NCBI GenBank assembly: GCA_051252005.1
Contig: JBPOEZ010000002.1
Location: 248,001-312,000, forward strand
DNA from: JACOMS01 sp051252005
GTDB taxonomy: Bacteria; Pseudomonadota; Alphaproteobacteria; Caulobacterales; Maricaulaceae
DNA length: 64,000 nt
Direction of reading: 5' to 3'
In this document: positions 16,191-25,171 of the stretch, in pieces
Position numbering within the stretch: position 1 is the first letter of the stretch
How the letters are laid out: each line of letters starts with the position of its first letter
Position numbers and translations under genes: made by a program
Notes under the pieces: model-generated
The model's input: only the letters and a program-made list of their open reading frames with translations
What the model was told of the DNA's origin: nothing
Databases searched by the model: none

Positions 16191-16763
16191 ATGAGTAAAT
16201 ATTCACCCGAAACCCCCGAAGGCTCTCCGTGGACGTATGTGTCCAAACGGGAGGTTTTAGACAATCAATACGTCAACCATTCGCAGCACCAGCTTCTTAA
16301 TGTGACCGGAAGCCCTGTGGAATATACGCTGGTCCAATTCAAAAACCTCGCCGTGGGCGTTATCCCTTACGAGGATGATCATATCTATCTGGTCGGGCAA
16401 TATCGTTACGCGATTGATCAATATAGCTGGGAGCTTCCCGAAGGCGGCTGTCCGCCCGGCAGCCAAACACTCGACGCAGCCAAATGGGAACTCGCGGAAG
16501 AAACAGGTCTGCGCGCGGAAAAATTTGAACCGTTCATACATATGCATACCTCCAACGCGATCACCGATGAATGGGCGACAGTTTACCTTGCTACGGGGCT
16601 TACCCAAGGCGAAGCCGAGCCAGACGAAAACGAAGTGCTGCAAACGCGGAAAATCTCGCTCGATGATTTCCTTGCCGAAGTCGAAAGCGGCAAGATCACA
16701 GACGCTATGACGGTCGCGGCGGCTTACAAGCTGGCTCTCATGAAAGCGCAAGGCAGACTGTGA
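16191..16763 (+). CDS. NUDIX-family hydrolase with a variant Nudix box
   Basis: This 190-residue protein has the ADP-ribose pyrophosphatase-like layout: beta strands, then the Nudix helix GGCPPGSQTLDAAKWELAEE followed by TGL. Against GX5EX7REUXEEXGU the first Glu is Ser and the Arg is Trp, while the ELAEE metal-binding stretch is kept. It may hydrolyse a nucleoside diphosphate derivative, but the two substitutions leave activity uncertain. The ATG at 16191 overlaps the stop of a short upstream frame. Its own stop overlaps the GTG of the next gene. Confidence 0.85.
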   Translation: MSKYSPETPEGSPWTYVSKREVLDNQYVNHSQHQLLNVTGSPVEYTLVQFKNLAVGVIPYEDDHIYLVGQYRYAIDQYSWELPEGGCPPGSQTLDAAKWELAEETGLRAEKFEPFIHMHTSNAITDEWATVYLATGLTQGEAEPDENEVLQTRKISLDDFLAEVESGKITDAMTVAAAYKLALMKAQGRL

Positions 16764-17938
16764 CGACCAGCTACGACGTCATTATAATCGGAGCGGGCGC
16801 GGCGGGCATGATGTGCGCGGCGACGGCGGGAGCACGCGGGCGCTCTGTGCTTTTGCTCGACCACGCAAAAAAGGCGGGCGAGAAAATTCGTATCTCCGGC
16901 GGCGGGCGGTGCAATTTCACCAACATTCATTGCGGGCCTAAAAACTTTATTTCAAAGAACAAACACTTCTGCAAATCTGCGCTCTCTCGATATACCCCGC
17001 AGGACTTTATTGATCTCGTCGGGCGCTACGGCATTGCATGGCACGAGAAAACCAAGGGACAATTATTTTGCGACGGACGCTCGCAGCAAATCATCGATAT
17101 GCTGATGGCGGAATGCGATAAGGCCGGAAACGATATGTGGCTCGGGGCCGAAGTGCTGGATATTCGCCGCTATGAAGACGGCTTTGTTGTCACGACGGAT
17201 CGCCAATCGCTCAATGCCCAGTCTGTCATTATCGCGTGCGGGGGGCCGTCCATCCCCAAAATGGGCGCGAGCGGTTACGGCTATAAAATCGCCGAGCAGT
17301 TTGGTCTCGCAATCATCGATCCTGAGCCCGCGCTCGTGCCGCTAACCTTCACGGACGGGTTAAAAGAGCCGATCAAAGCTCTGTCGGGCGTCAGCGTCAA
17401 CGCCCGCGTTAGCCACGATAAAACCGCCTTTGACGAAGCGCTTTTATTCACGCACCGAGGTCTTTCTGGGCCAGCGATTTTGCAAATCAGTTCCTATTGG
17501 TCGGCGGGAGATTCAATTACCATCAACATGGCTCCAAACCTTGATGTCTTTTCGAGCCTCAAGCAGATGCGGACGGATCATCCCAAGCAACATCCCAAGA
17601 CATGGTTGACGCAGCATCTACCGCAACGGCTTGTGGATTTCATTCTCACGCAGTTCCCGCATGAGCGGCTCGCAGATATGTCCGATAAGGTTCTGCAAAA
17701 CATCGCCCTGCAAATTAATGCATGGTATGTGAAGCCCGCCGGAAGCGAAGGTTTTCGCACGGCCGAAGTCGCGCGCGGCGGCGTTGATACGGCGGAGCTA
17801 TCGTCAAAAACGATGGAGGCAAAAAAAGTCCCGGGGCTTTATTTCATCGGCGAAGTCGTCGATGTGACCGGACATTTAGGCGGTCACAATTTCCAATGGG
17901 CTTGGGCGAGTGGTTACGCGGCAGGGCAAGTTTGCTAG
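16760..17938 (+). CDS. HI0933/YhiN-family FAD-dependent oxidoreductase
   Basis: This 392-residue flavoprotein starts with GTG, overlapping the NUDIX stop as GTGA. The N-terminus has the dinucleotide-binding motif VIIIGAGAAGMMCAATAGAR and the family motif KIRISGGGRCNFTN (about 43-56). The C-terminus has GEVVDVTGHLGGHNFQWAWA, which closes the FAD site in this family. HI0933/YhiN proteins are conserved flavoproteins of unknown substrate, loosely called aminoacetone oxidase-like. The pairing with a NUDIX protein appears operonic. Confidence 0.9.
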   Translation: MTTSYDVIIIGAGAAGMMCAATAGARGRSVLLLDHAKKAGEKIRISGGGRCNFTNIHCGPKNFISKNKHFCKSALSRYTPQDFIDLVGRYGIAWHEKTKGQLFCDGRSQQIIDMLMAECDKAGNDMWLGAEVLDIRRYEDGFVVTTDRQSLNAQSVIIACGGPSIPKMGASGYGYKIAEQFGLAIIDPEPALVPLTFTDGLKEPIKALSGVSVNARVSHDKTAFDEALLFTHRGLSGPAILQISSYWSAGDSITINMAPNLDVFSSLKQMRTDHPKQHPKTWLTQHLPQRLVDFILTQFPHERLADMSDKVLQNIALQINAWYVKPAGSEGFRTAEVARGGVDTAELSSKTMEAKKVPGLYFIGEVVDVTGHLGGHNFQWAWASGYAAGQVC

Positions 17939-17941
17939 GGC

Positions 17942-18691
17942 TTACCCTCCGGCAAAAACGTCCCATAAAAGCTTCACGCCGACGCCAAAAATAATCACAT
18001 ACAGAATATTATAAAACAGCTCTTGCGGCATACGCTTTAAGAGCCAAACACCCAATAACACGCCCATTGGCGCCAAAGGTATCAGCATTAAAGACGTCAT
18101 GAGGTTAGTACTATCGAACTGCCCTAGCGCGGCATAGGGAATGATTTTTATCGCATTAACGAAGAAGAAGAACATCACCGCCGTTCCAGCATAAACCTGC
18201 TTCTCTAGGTTTTGCGGAATAGCATAGGCTTGGTAGGGCGGGCCACCCGCATGAGCGACAAAGCTCGTAAAGCCAGCGACGATACCAGCCAATATGCCTA
18301 CACGTTTGCTTTTGGCATATTTCGGAGAATCCGCCTTTGACTTAAATAAGCGGTAGAGAGAAAATGAAATCGCGATAAGGCCAACAAAGGCAAGAACGAT
18401 GTCTTCAGAGACAAAACGCGCTAGTGACCAACCGAGAATAATCCCCGCCATAGCCGCAGGCACCATAAGCAAAAGCAGCGGCTTGTGCCATGTTTTCCGG
18501 TATGACCACACGCTCACCCAATCCATGACAATCAAAATAGGCAGCATAATACCCGCTGCCTGTATCGGCGAAATTGTCAGCGATAAAATGGGCACAGCGA
18601 GAATACCAAGACCGCCAAAACCGCCTTTGGAAATACCCGTCACGATCACAGCAATGATAGCGGTGACCCAAAATATAGGACTTTCAATCAT
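17942..18691 (-). CDS. TauE/SafE-family sulfite/organic anion exporter
   Basis: This 249-residue inner-membrane protein has seven to eight hydrophobic segments, starting IESPIFWVTAIIAVIVTGIS then KGGFGGLGILAVP, the conserved N-terminal TauE signature. Family members export sulfite, sulfoacetate or related anions; the substrate cannot be told here. It is convergent with the HI0933 gene (3-bp gap) and divergent from pxpA, sharing a 61-bp promoter region. A role in the 5-oxoproline neighbourhood is not indicated. Confidence 0.88.
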   Translation of the reverse strand: MIESPIFWVTAIIAVIVTGISKGGFGGLGILAVPILSLTISPIQAAGIMLPILIVMDWVSVWSYRKTWHKPLLLLMVPAAMAGIILGWSLARFVSEDIVLAFVGLIAISFSLYRLFKSKADSPKYAKSKRVGILAGIVAGFTSFVAHAGGPPYQAYAIPQNLEKQVYAGTAVMFFFFVNAIKIIPYAALGQFDSTNLMTSLMLIPLAPMGVLLGVWLLKRMPQELFYNILYVIIFGVGVKLLWDVFAGG

Positions 18692-18752
18692 AGGGCTGTA
18701 TGGCAGAAGATTTTAAATTTTCAATCTGTGAATTAGCCGCTAGTATGACCCC

Positions 18753-19532
18753 ATGAAGACAATTGATTTAAACGCGGATATTGGCGAGGCGGCAACGGCT
18801 GAAGGCCAAGCCTCTGAACGCGAAATTTTGAAATATATAAGCTCGGCCAACATTGCCTGCGGAGGTCATGCCGGAAATGACGAAACGATGCAGACAACCG
18901 TCAAAGCCGCGAAAGCCGAAGGCGTCGTCATTGGCGCGCATCCCGGCTATCCCGACCCGCATAATTTCGGGCGCAAATCCATGTCCTTAGAGAACAAGCA
19001 ATTTGAAACCATGCTGCGAAAAAGCCTGACAGAACAAATCGTCCGCCTGAGCGAAATTGCGGCGGAGAACGGCGCGCAGGTGGCCTATGTAAAGCCCCAC
19101 GGCGCGCTGTATAATGACGCCGTCAAAAGCCAAGCCCACGCCAATTTAATCGCGCAAGTCATCGCCGATATTGACCCCTCGCTGTCTTTCCTCGGCGGAC
19201 CGAACTCCGAGATGGGCGAAGCCGCCGCGCGGAGCGGGCTTACATTTATCAGCGAAGGGTTCATCGACCGCCGGTACACGGATGATGGTCACCTGCAAAG
19301 CCGCACCCAAGACGGCGCGGTCATTAAAGACCAATCCGCGCGCCTTGACCAAACCCGCAGCCTCGTCATGGACGGCAAAGTCACGACGGCGACAGGCAAA
19401 ACTCTTGCTGTCAACGCCCGAAGCCTCTGCCTTCACGGAGACAGCCCTGCTGCCGCAGAAACTGCCCGCCAAGTCCGCGCCGCCATCGAAGACATGGGCG
19501 CACAGATAAAGGCCTTCGCCCATGCCGCATAA
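18753..19532 (+). CDS. pxpA: 5-oxoprolinase subunit A (LamB/YcsF family)
   Basis: This 259-residue protein begins IDLNADIGEA, the family's metal-site N-terminus, followed by SANIACGGHAGNDETM and IGAHPGYPDPHNFGRKSM, all typical of PxpA. It is the catalytic metal-dependent subunit of the ATP-driven 5-oxoprolinase PxpABC, which opens 5-oxoproline (pyroglutamate, a damage product of glutamine and glutathione) to glutamate. It overlaps pxpB by 11 nt, and the A-B-C order matches the known operon. Confidence 0.94.
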   Translation: MKTIDLNADIGEAATAEGQASEREILKYISSANIACGGHAGNDETMQTTVKAAKAEGVVIGAHPGYPDPHNFGRKSMSLENKQFETMLRKSLTEQIVRLSEIAAENGAQVAYVKPHGALYNDAVKSQAHANLIAQVIADIDPSLSFLGGPNSEMGEAAARSGLTFISEGFIDRRYTDDGHLQSRTQDGAVIKDQSARLDQTRSLVMDGKVTTATGKTLAVNARSLCLHGDSPAAAETARQVRAAIEDMGAQIKAFAHAA

Positions 19533-20196
19533 AACGCCCCACATAATCCCATACGGCGATAGCGCTCTACTCATGAAATATGACGTGAACGGCTATGATG
19601 AAAAAACAGCGAAAGCCGCCTACGCGCTTTCAGAATCACTTAAGACCAACGGATATTGGGACGAAGTGATTTGCGGATATGATTCCGTATTGGTGAGTTA
19701 TAATCCAGTTGAGGTCAGCTTAAAGACAGCCCAGCGCCGCATCGAAGACAAGCTCAAACACCCTGCAAAAGATCAACCGGCAAAAGGCAAACGTGTCGAT
19801 ATTCCCGTCTGTTACGGCGGTAAACACGGGCCAGACATTGGCAATATTATGACCGAAAGCGGCCTTAGCAAAGACGCTGTCATTGCCCTTCACAGCCAGC
19901 AAGACTACCGTGTCTGCATGATGGGGTTTATTCCCGGATTCGCGTTTTTATCGCAGGCCCCCAAAGCCTTGCACCACCCAAGACATGATAGCCCCCGTCT
20001 GTCAGTCCCAGCCGGATCGGTTGGCATTGCGGGATGGCAAACGGGTGTTTACGGCCTTGAAAGCCCCGGAGGATGGCAAATCATCGGACGAACGCCCTTG
20101 CAGCTTTTTGACAAAGACCGAGAAAATCCGTTCCTCCTTAAGGCTGGAGACAGTGTTAGGTTTGTGCCAACGCCAGAAGGGGATTTCCATGATTGA
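19522..20196 (+). CDS. pxpB: 5-oxoprolinase subunit B (KipI family)
   Basis: This 224-residue protein has the KipI/allophanate hydrolase subunit 1 signature: an N-terminal YGDSALLM-type start, PVCYGGKHGPDIGNIM, the catalytic-region MMGFIPGFAFLSQAP, and PAGSVGIAGWQTGVYGLESP. PxpB partners with PxpC in the ATP-dependent activation step. It overlaps pxpA by 11 nt and pxpC by 8 nt, so translation is probably coupled. B. subtilis KipI also inhibits a sporulation kinase, but that is not relevant in this context. Confidence 0.94.
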   Translation: MPHKTPHIIPYGDSALLMKYDVNGYDEKTAKAAYALSESLKTNGYWDEVICGYDSVLVSYNPVEVSLKTAQRRIEDKLKHPAKDQPAKGKRVDIPVCYGGKHGPDIGNIMTESGLSKDAVIALHSQQDYRVCMMGFIPGFAFLSQAPKALHHPRHDSPRLSVPAGSVGIAGWQTGVYGLESPGGWQIIGRTPLQLFDKDRENPFLLKAGDSVRFVPTPEGDFHD

Positions 20197-21121
20197 GGTC
20201 TTACAATCCGGCACGCGCGCCAGCCTTCAAGATGCCGGACGCCCGGGGCACAGACATCTCGGAATCCCCAGTAGCGGCGCAGCAGATAGGCTCAGTTTTG
20301 CGCTCGCAAATTGGATGACCGGTAATCACTGGGACGCGCCCGCCATCGAATGCACGCTCGGCGGTCAGCATTTTAGAATTAAAAAAGATACGGTCATAGC
20401 CCTCGCGGGCGCAGAAATGTGGGCGCAGATCAATGGCCAGAACGTCAAAAACTTCACGGCCTTTCCGGTAAAAGCCGGAGACATATTGACCTTAAGTTTT
20501 GCCCGAAAAGGATGCCGCGCCTATCTTGGGATTGCAGGCGGATTTAAGGGCGAGGCCTTTCTTGGCAGCGTTTCTACCTACCCGCCTGCTTGCATAGGCG
20601 GCCTAGACGGCTTCCCTCTTAAAGCTGGGGACATCATCGAAGCCGGAGCCGGTCACGGCGAACGCCGCATCATCCCGCCAGGCTACACACCTGGGATTTC
20701 AACTCATGTTGTTTTACGCGCGCGTCCAGGGCCAGAATTCTTCGACCTCTCTCTGGCTTCGCAAAGGCATTTATTTATTAGCCCTTTTCACGCCACTGAC
20801 CATACAGACCGCATGGGATCACGGCTTAAGGGCGACAGGATCCAAACGGCCAAGCCGATTTCTATGACGAGCGGGCCAATGCTGTCTGGCACTCTCCAAG
20901 TCCCTGCAAAAGGCGGCCCAATCTTGTCGCTTGTCGACGGGCATTGCACAGGTGGCTACCCCCGCGTCATTCAGGTCATTCGCGCCGACTTTTGGCAGAT
21001 GGGGCAAATTTCGCCCGGCACCAAGGTCAGCTTTCAGAGAAGCTTCATTGACGATCCCGCCAAAATTTTGACCCGCCGGAACGCATTTTACGGCGGACTG
21101 ATGGACGGGTTTGCGTTTTAG
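20189..21121 (+). CDS. pxpC: 5-oxoprolinase subunit C (KipA/biotin-dependent carboxyltransferase-like)
   Basis: The frame was trimmed from 19985 to the ATG at 20189, giving MIEVLQSGTRASLQDAGRPG, the family's standard N-terminus, and 310 residues in all. Other family stretches are GIPSSGAADRLSFALANW and the C-terminal GPILSLVDGHCTGGYPRV. With PxpB it forms the phosphorylation and transfer module of 5-oxoprolinase. It overlaps pxpB by 8 nt, and the pabBC gene begins 5 nt after it. Confidence 0.94.
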   Translation: MIEVLQSGTRASLQDAGRPGHRHLGIPSSGAADRLSFALANWMTGNHWDAPAIECTLGGQHFRIKKDTVIALAGAEMWAQINGQNVKNFTAFPVKAGDILTLSFARKGCRAYLGIAGGFKGEAFLGSVSTYPPACIGGLDGFPLKAGDIIEAGAGHGERRIIPPGYTPGISTHVVLRARPGPEFFDLSLASQRHLFISPFHATDHTDRMGSRLKGDRIQTAKPISMTSGPMLSGTLQVPAKGGPILSLVDGHCTGGYPRVIQVIRADFWQMGQISPGTKVSFQRSFIDDPAKILTRRNAFYGGLMDGFAF

Positions 21122-21126
21122 TTCCC

Positions 21127-22875
21127 GTGAAGACCGCCCCATACGTTCTGCTTGATGACCAAATCACGCCGTCGGTTCGCCGATATATCGCGCCGATTAA
21201 AATCATCACAGCCGCAAGAATAGAAGACCTTGAAGAGGCTTTCTCTGCGCTTCAAACGGCGCATGCGGACGGCTTTTATCTCGCAGGATATATGGGGTAC
21301 GAGCTTGGCTATGCGCTGGAGCCCAAGCTCGCAAAACTCATGCCGAAACAGCTCGATACACCGCTATTGCAGTTTGGGGTCTTTGAACATTACGACGCTC
21401 ACACAGAGATTACCGAGCCTGATCAAACTGACTTTCGCGGCTTAACGCTCAAACCCGATTGGGATTTTGATCAGTATAAATCTAAGTTCGACCGCGTCAT
21501 GACCTATATCGAAGCGGGCGACGTCTACCAAATCAACCTCACCTTCCCCATGCGGGGCGTTTATCACGGCAAGACCGAAGCGCTCTATCGCGCCTTAAGA
21601 CACAGACAACCCGGACGGTATGGCGGCGTCATCAGTCTGGGCGGCCGCGATATTTTATCGCTTTCGCCGGAGCTGTTTTTCCAAACCACAGGCAAAGACA
21701 TTCGTATGCGGCCGATGAAAGGCACGGCGCGGCGACAAGCCGACCCCGTTCAAGACGCAGCGCTTCGCGATGCCATGCGGCATGATCTTAAATCCCAAGC
21801 CGAAAACCTTATGATTGTTGACCTCTTGCGCAATGATGTTTCGCGGATTGCAGAAAAAGCCTCCGTCACTGTTCCCGAACTTTTTACGCTTGAGACCTAC
21901 CCGACCCTGCACCAAATGACTTCGCAAATCCGCGCGCGGCTTCAAGAAGGGACTGATTTTCGCCAGATAATACAGAGTCTCTTTCCTTGTGGCTCAATAA
22001 CGGGCGCGCCGAAAATTCGGGCCATGGAAATCATTCATGAATTGGAGCCTGCGCCGCGCGGGGCCTATTGCGGCGCGATGGGTTATTTCGATCCAAACGG
22101 CGACATGTGTTTCAACGTCGCTATCCGCACGCTTACGCTCGGGCAAGGCGAAGCGGTCTATAATGTCGGCGGCGGATTAGTGCTCGATAGCCGCGCCGAG
22201 GATGAATATGCGGAATGTCTTTTGAAGTCCAAAGTCCTAGCAGCAGCAGGTCCAGACTTGATTGAAACCCTGCGCTGGACGCCCAAGGATGGCGCCCTAC
22301 GCGGCGACCGCCATAGTGCCCGCATGGAACGTAGCGCTAAGGCCTTAGGCTACCCGTTTTCAAGACAGGCATTTGAGACCTGCATAGACGCTATCGTAAG
22401 TAAAACACCGCAAAAGCTCCGCCTTGTTTTAAGCCCTGAAGGAATCCTACGATTAGACCTCACAGAGTTTGAACCTGTGACTAAACGTTGGACCGTCGCG
22501 ATGAGTAAAAACTCACTGACGGAAGCCGTTCAAGAAACCCGTTATAAGGTCAGCCACCGCGAATTTTATGACGGAGAACGCCGCCGCGTCGCCAGCCTGA
22601 CCGGATGTGATGAGGTTATATTCCTCAATGACCGAGAAGAAGTTTGCGAAGGTTCATTTACATCGCTGTTTGTCGAAAAAAACGGACAGCTTTATACGCC
22701 TGCAGTTTCGAGCGGTTTATTGCCAGGTGTTCTGAGAGAAGCCCTCTTAAACGAAGGGCGCGCCATGGAAGCCGTCATGACGCTGAATGATTTTCTCCAT
22801 GCGGATAAGCTGTATGTCGGCAATTCCCTTCGCGGATTAATTCAAGTAAGCTTAATGGATAAGGCTTTTCATTAG
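21127..22875 (+). CDS. pabBC: Fused aminodeoxychorismate synthase component I and aminodeoxychorismate lyase
   Basis: This 582-residue protein begins with GTG. Residues ~1-385 are a chorismate-binding PabB domain with MRPMKGTARR (the Lys-containing PIKGT-type motif of PabB) and PCGSITGAPKIRAMEIIHEL. Residues ~390-582 are a class IV aminotransferase fold like PabC, with the PLP-lysine region YKVSHREFYDGERRR and VASLTGCDEVIFLNDREEVC. It should make 4-aminobenzoate for folate, with a separate PabA glutaminase not seen here. It lies 5 bp after pxpC and may be co-transcribed, though the pathways are unrelated apart from glutamine/glutamate chemistry. Confidence 0.92.
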   Translation: MKTAPYVLLDDQITPSVRRYIAPIKIITAARIEDLEEAFSALQTAHADGFYLAGYMGYELGYALEPKLAKLMPKQLDTPLLQFGVFEHYDAHTEITEPDQTDFRGLTLKPDWDFDQYKSKFDRVMTYIEAGDVYQINLTFPMRGVYHGKTEALYRALRHRQPGRYGGVISLGGRDILSLSPELFFQTTGKDIRMRPMKGTARRQADPVQDAALRDAMRHDLKSQAENLMIVDLLRNDVSRIAEKASVTVPELFTLETYPTLHQMTSQIRARLQEGTDFRQIIQSLFPCGSITGAPKIRAMEIIHELEPAPRGAYCGAMGYFDPNGDMCFNVAIRTLTLGQGEAVYNVGGGLVLDSRAEDEYAECLLKSKVLAAAGPDLIETLRWTPKDGALRGDRHSARMERSAKALGYPFSRQAFETCIDAIVSKTPQKLRLVLSPEGILRLDLTEFEPVTKRWTVAMSKNSLTEAVQETRYKVSHREFYDGERRRVASLTGCDEVIFLNDREEVCEGSFTSLFVEKNGQLYTPAVSSGLLPGVLREALLNEGRAMEAVMTLNDFLHADKLYVGNSLRGLIQVSLMDKAFH

Positions 22876-22902
22876 GCCCGACATTTGAACGGGATAAACA
22901 CT

Positions 22903-23868
22903 ATGACCCCAGTTTTACAACATTGGTACATTTCGCCTACGGGAAAGGCCACAAAGCTTGACCTGAAGGTCGACACGAAAAGGCCGAAGAAAACCGGATA
23001 TGAATGGATACATTTGAGCGCTTCACACGCAGAAGCGCGGCAATGGCTAATTGATGATCCTGATATTGACCTCCTAGCAACCGACACAATGCTCGCGCAG
23101 GACTCGCGCCCCCGCGTCATCATTCATGATGATAGCCTTCTTGTTAATCTGCGCGGCGTCAATCTCAATGAGGGCAGCGACGTGACAGACATGGTCGGTA
23201 TCCGCTTTGTTGTGACAGAGAACCGTGTCGTGTCTATCGAGCGGCGGCCGCTGAAGGCGACAACCGATATTGCCGAACAACTCGAACGCGTCAGCTCTCC
23301 CGAAACGGCCAGCGGCTTCCTCGCTTTATTTGCTATGACCCTCGCGGACCGTATGGCACCGACGATCACCGACCTTTCTGAGAAAGTCGATGATTTAGAA
23401 GAAACCGGCGACGATGACATAAGCAATCTAGACCGCACCCTTTTGGCGGAACTGCGCCGCGATGTCATTTCCCTTCGGCGCTATCTGGCCCCGCAGCGAG
23501 ACGCCCTGAACAGTTTTTCAGTCCAGAACCTCCAATGGATTACAGAGCTGGACAAACTTCACATTCGCAGCGCTGCCGACCAGACCACGCGCATCACGGA
23601 AGAGCTTGATACGCTGCGTGAACGCTGCACCGTTATTCGCGATCATCTGACTGATCACCGCGCGGAAACCATGAACAATAACATGATGATCCTCTCCGTC
23701 GTCGCCGCGATTTTTCTGCCGCTTGGCCTCGTCTCAGGCATGATGGGCATTAATGTGGGCGGCATGCCGTGGACCGAAGATGGCAACGGCTTTTGGTACG
23801 TCACAGGCATCGTGATCATTGTGGGCTGCGTTCAGATGCTCTTCTTTAAACTTTTAAAATGGATATAG
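22903..23868 (+). CDS. ZntB/CorA-family divalent cation transporter
   Basis: This 321-residue protein has a large cytoplasmic N-terminal domain and two C-terminal membrane helices (ILSVVAAIFLPLGLVSGMMG and the final YVTGIVIIVGCVQMLFF) joined by the GxN loop GINVGGMPW, as in ZntB. It should form a pentameric channel or transporter for zinc or another divalent cation. The ATG at 22903 is taken as start; an in-frame TTG at 22885 is also possible. A zinc-type TonB receptor lies 2.6 kb downstream. Confidence 0.9.
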   Translation: MTPVLQHWYISPTGKATKLDLKVDTKRPKKTGYEWIHLSASHAEARQWLIDDPDIDLLATDTMLAQDSRPRVIIHDDSLLVNLRGVNLNEGSDVTDMVGIRFVVTENRVVSIERRPLKATTDIAEQLERVSSPETASGFLALFAMTLADRMAPTITDLSEKVDDLEETGDDDISNLDRTLLAELRRDVISLRRYLAPQRDALNSFSVQNLQWITELDKLHIRSAADQTTRITEELDTLRERCTVIRDHLTDHRAETMNNNMMILSVVAAIFLPLGLVSGMMGINVGGMPWTEDGNGFWYVTGIVIIVGCVQMLFFKLLKWI

Positions 23869-23870
23869 CA

Positions 23871-23890
23871 GCTAGGGATTTGCCCCTAGC
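23871..23890. other. Perfect 7-bp inverted repeat between two genes
   Basis: GCTAGGG-atttgc-CCCTAGC lies just after the ZntB-like stop. No T-run follows, so it may be a processing or attenuation hairpin and not a terminator, or a CTAG-containing operator. Confidence 0.35.
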
Positions 23891-23933
23891 GCCGCAACCG
23901 ATTATACACGCTTAACATTTCCAGGAGACCATC

Positions 23934-25109
23934 ATGGCTAAGAGCCTTAGCACCTTACAATATCTTGATAAAGCGCTTGGCGGTTTGCGCGAGCTCGGCC
24001 TTTTAAAGGGCGAAAGCGATCCTGTGCCAATCATCACTTTGCTCGATCGCATCTCTGATCTCGACGAAGATAAAGTCGCCGCAATTGCCCGCACCCTCGA
24101 CCAAGCGTCCTACTTTAACGAAGTTGTGCGCGAACAAATTTCAGGCGTGAAAGTCGCCGAACGATACGAAGGCATCACCTCCGCCTTTAATTCCATCCGC
24201 GACGATTCAAAAGCGCTTGTCGATCAATATGCCGACGGCCGCATCAACACGATGGAACGCGTGTCCAATGTATGGATGAAATTTACGCGCGGCTCTATTG
24301 CTTCGCGTTTCGGAAAAATCAAAGACCTCTATCTTGACGTCGCCGACGAAACCAAAAACCAGATCGAGCGCGAACAATTAATCCTCGAAGCCTATATGGA
24401 TTTTCGCGGCGCCATGAAAAACTCCGAAGTCCTATCTTTGGACATTCTTAAAAAGGCCGAAACCGAACTAGAGAAAAGCAAGACCGCCGTGTCCGTTGCC
24501 GTCGAAACGGTTGACGCCTATGCGGGCGAAGACTTAGCCGAGCGCGCCACGCTTGAGCTTAAGCGCGACGAGCAGCTCCGCGCCTTGCAAAACTCTGACA
24601 AGCGCTACCAAATTGCCAAAGACCTCTCGGACAATTTGACCGTTGGCTACAACACCTCCGAAGTCGTCATGTCGCGGCTCGTGCAAATGCGTAACGCCAA
24701 GGAACGTGTCTACGCGCAGAGCATCTCTTTCTTCTCGACCAACGAAGTTGTCCTGACGGCGCTTTCTGCCACACTGACCGGAATGCACGGCCTCCACGAG
24801 AGCACCCAGACCCTCAACGCCATGAAAAAAGGTATTGAAGACAGTCTCGAAGTTCTCGCGGAAATCGGCGACAAAGTCCAAGAAGCCGCTATCAAAGCCG
24901 GTTACGGCCCGACAGTGTCCGCTGCTGCCGTCAAGAAACTTCTCGACGCGGTGATCGCCTATCAGGAGCGCTCGCAGGACATCATCAATGAAATGCGCCA
25001 CATGGCGACAGAGAACTCAGCCGAAATCCGCGTCATTGTCGAAGAAGGCAAGCGCCGCCTTGCTAAACTCGCAGAAAGCGGCGCTGCGGCAACACTGAAC
25101 TTGACATAG
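23934..25109 (+). CDS. Conserved helical protein of unknown function
   Basis: This 391-residue, mostly alpha-helical protein has an acidic, Leu/Ala-rich composition and no signal peptide or membrane span. Notable stretches are SLSTLQYLDKALGGLRELGL at the N-terminus, YGPTVSAAAVKKLLDAVIAY near 325-345 and a charged helical tail. Close relatives occur in many alphaproteobacteria, sometimes labelled cell surface protein without support; the lack of a secretion signal argues for a cytoplasmic location. The fold resembles long helical bundles, but I cannot name it. CAGGAG lies upstream of the ATG. The gene appears monocistronic. Confidence 0.8.
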   Translation: MAKSLSTLQYLDKALGGLRELGLLKGESDPVPIITLLDRISDLDEDKVAAIARTLDQASYFNEVVREQISGVKVAERYEGITSAFNSIRDDSKALVDQYADGRINTMERVSNVWMKFTRGSIASRFGKIKDLYLDVADETKNQIEREQLILEAYMDFRGAMKNSEVLSLDILKKAETELEKSKTAVSVAVETVDAYAGEDLAERATLELKRDEQLRALQNSDKRYQIAKDLSDNLTVGYNTSEVVMSRLVQMRNAKERVYAQSISFFSTNEVVLTALSATLTGMHGLHESTQTLNAMKKGIEDSLEVLAEIGDKVQEAAIKAGYGPTVSAAAVKKLLDAVIAYQERSQDIINEMRHMATENSAEIRVIVEEGKRRLAKLAESGAAATLNLT

Positions 25110-25171
25110 GTAATCTTATCACATTATGAGGCCAATATGACTCGTACTGTGAAAATAGGACACTAGAAATA

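Noticed and set aside
25110..25171. Zur box upstream of the zinc-type genes
   Set aside because: No convincing palindrome of the alphaproteobacterial Zur type could be found in the short gap.
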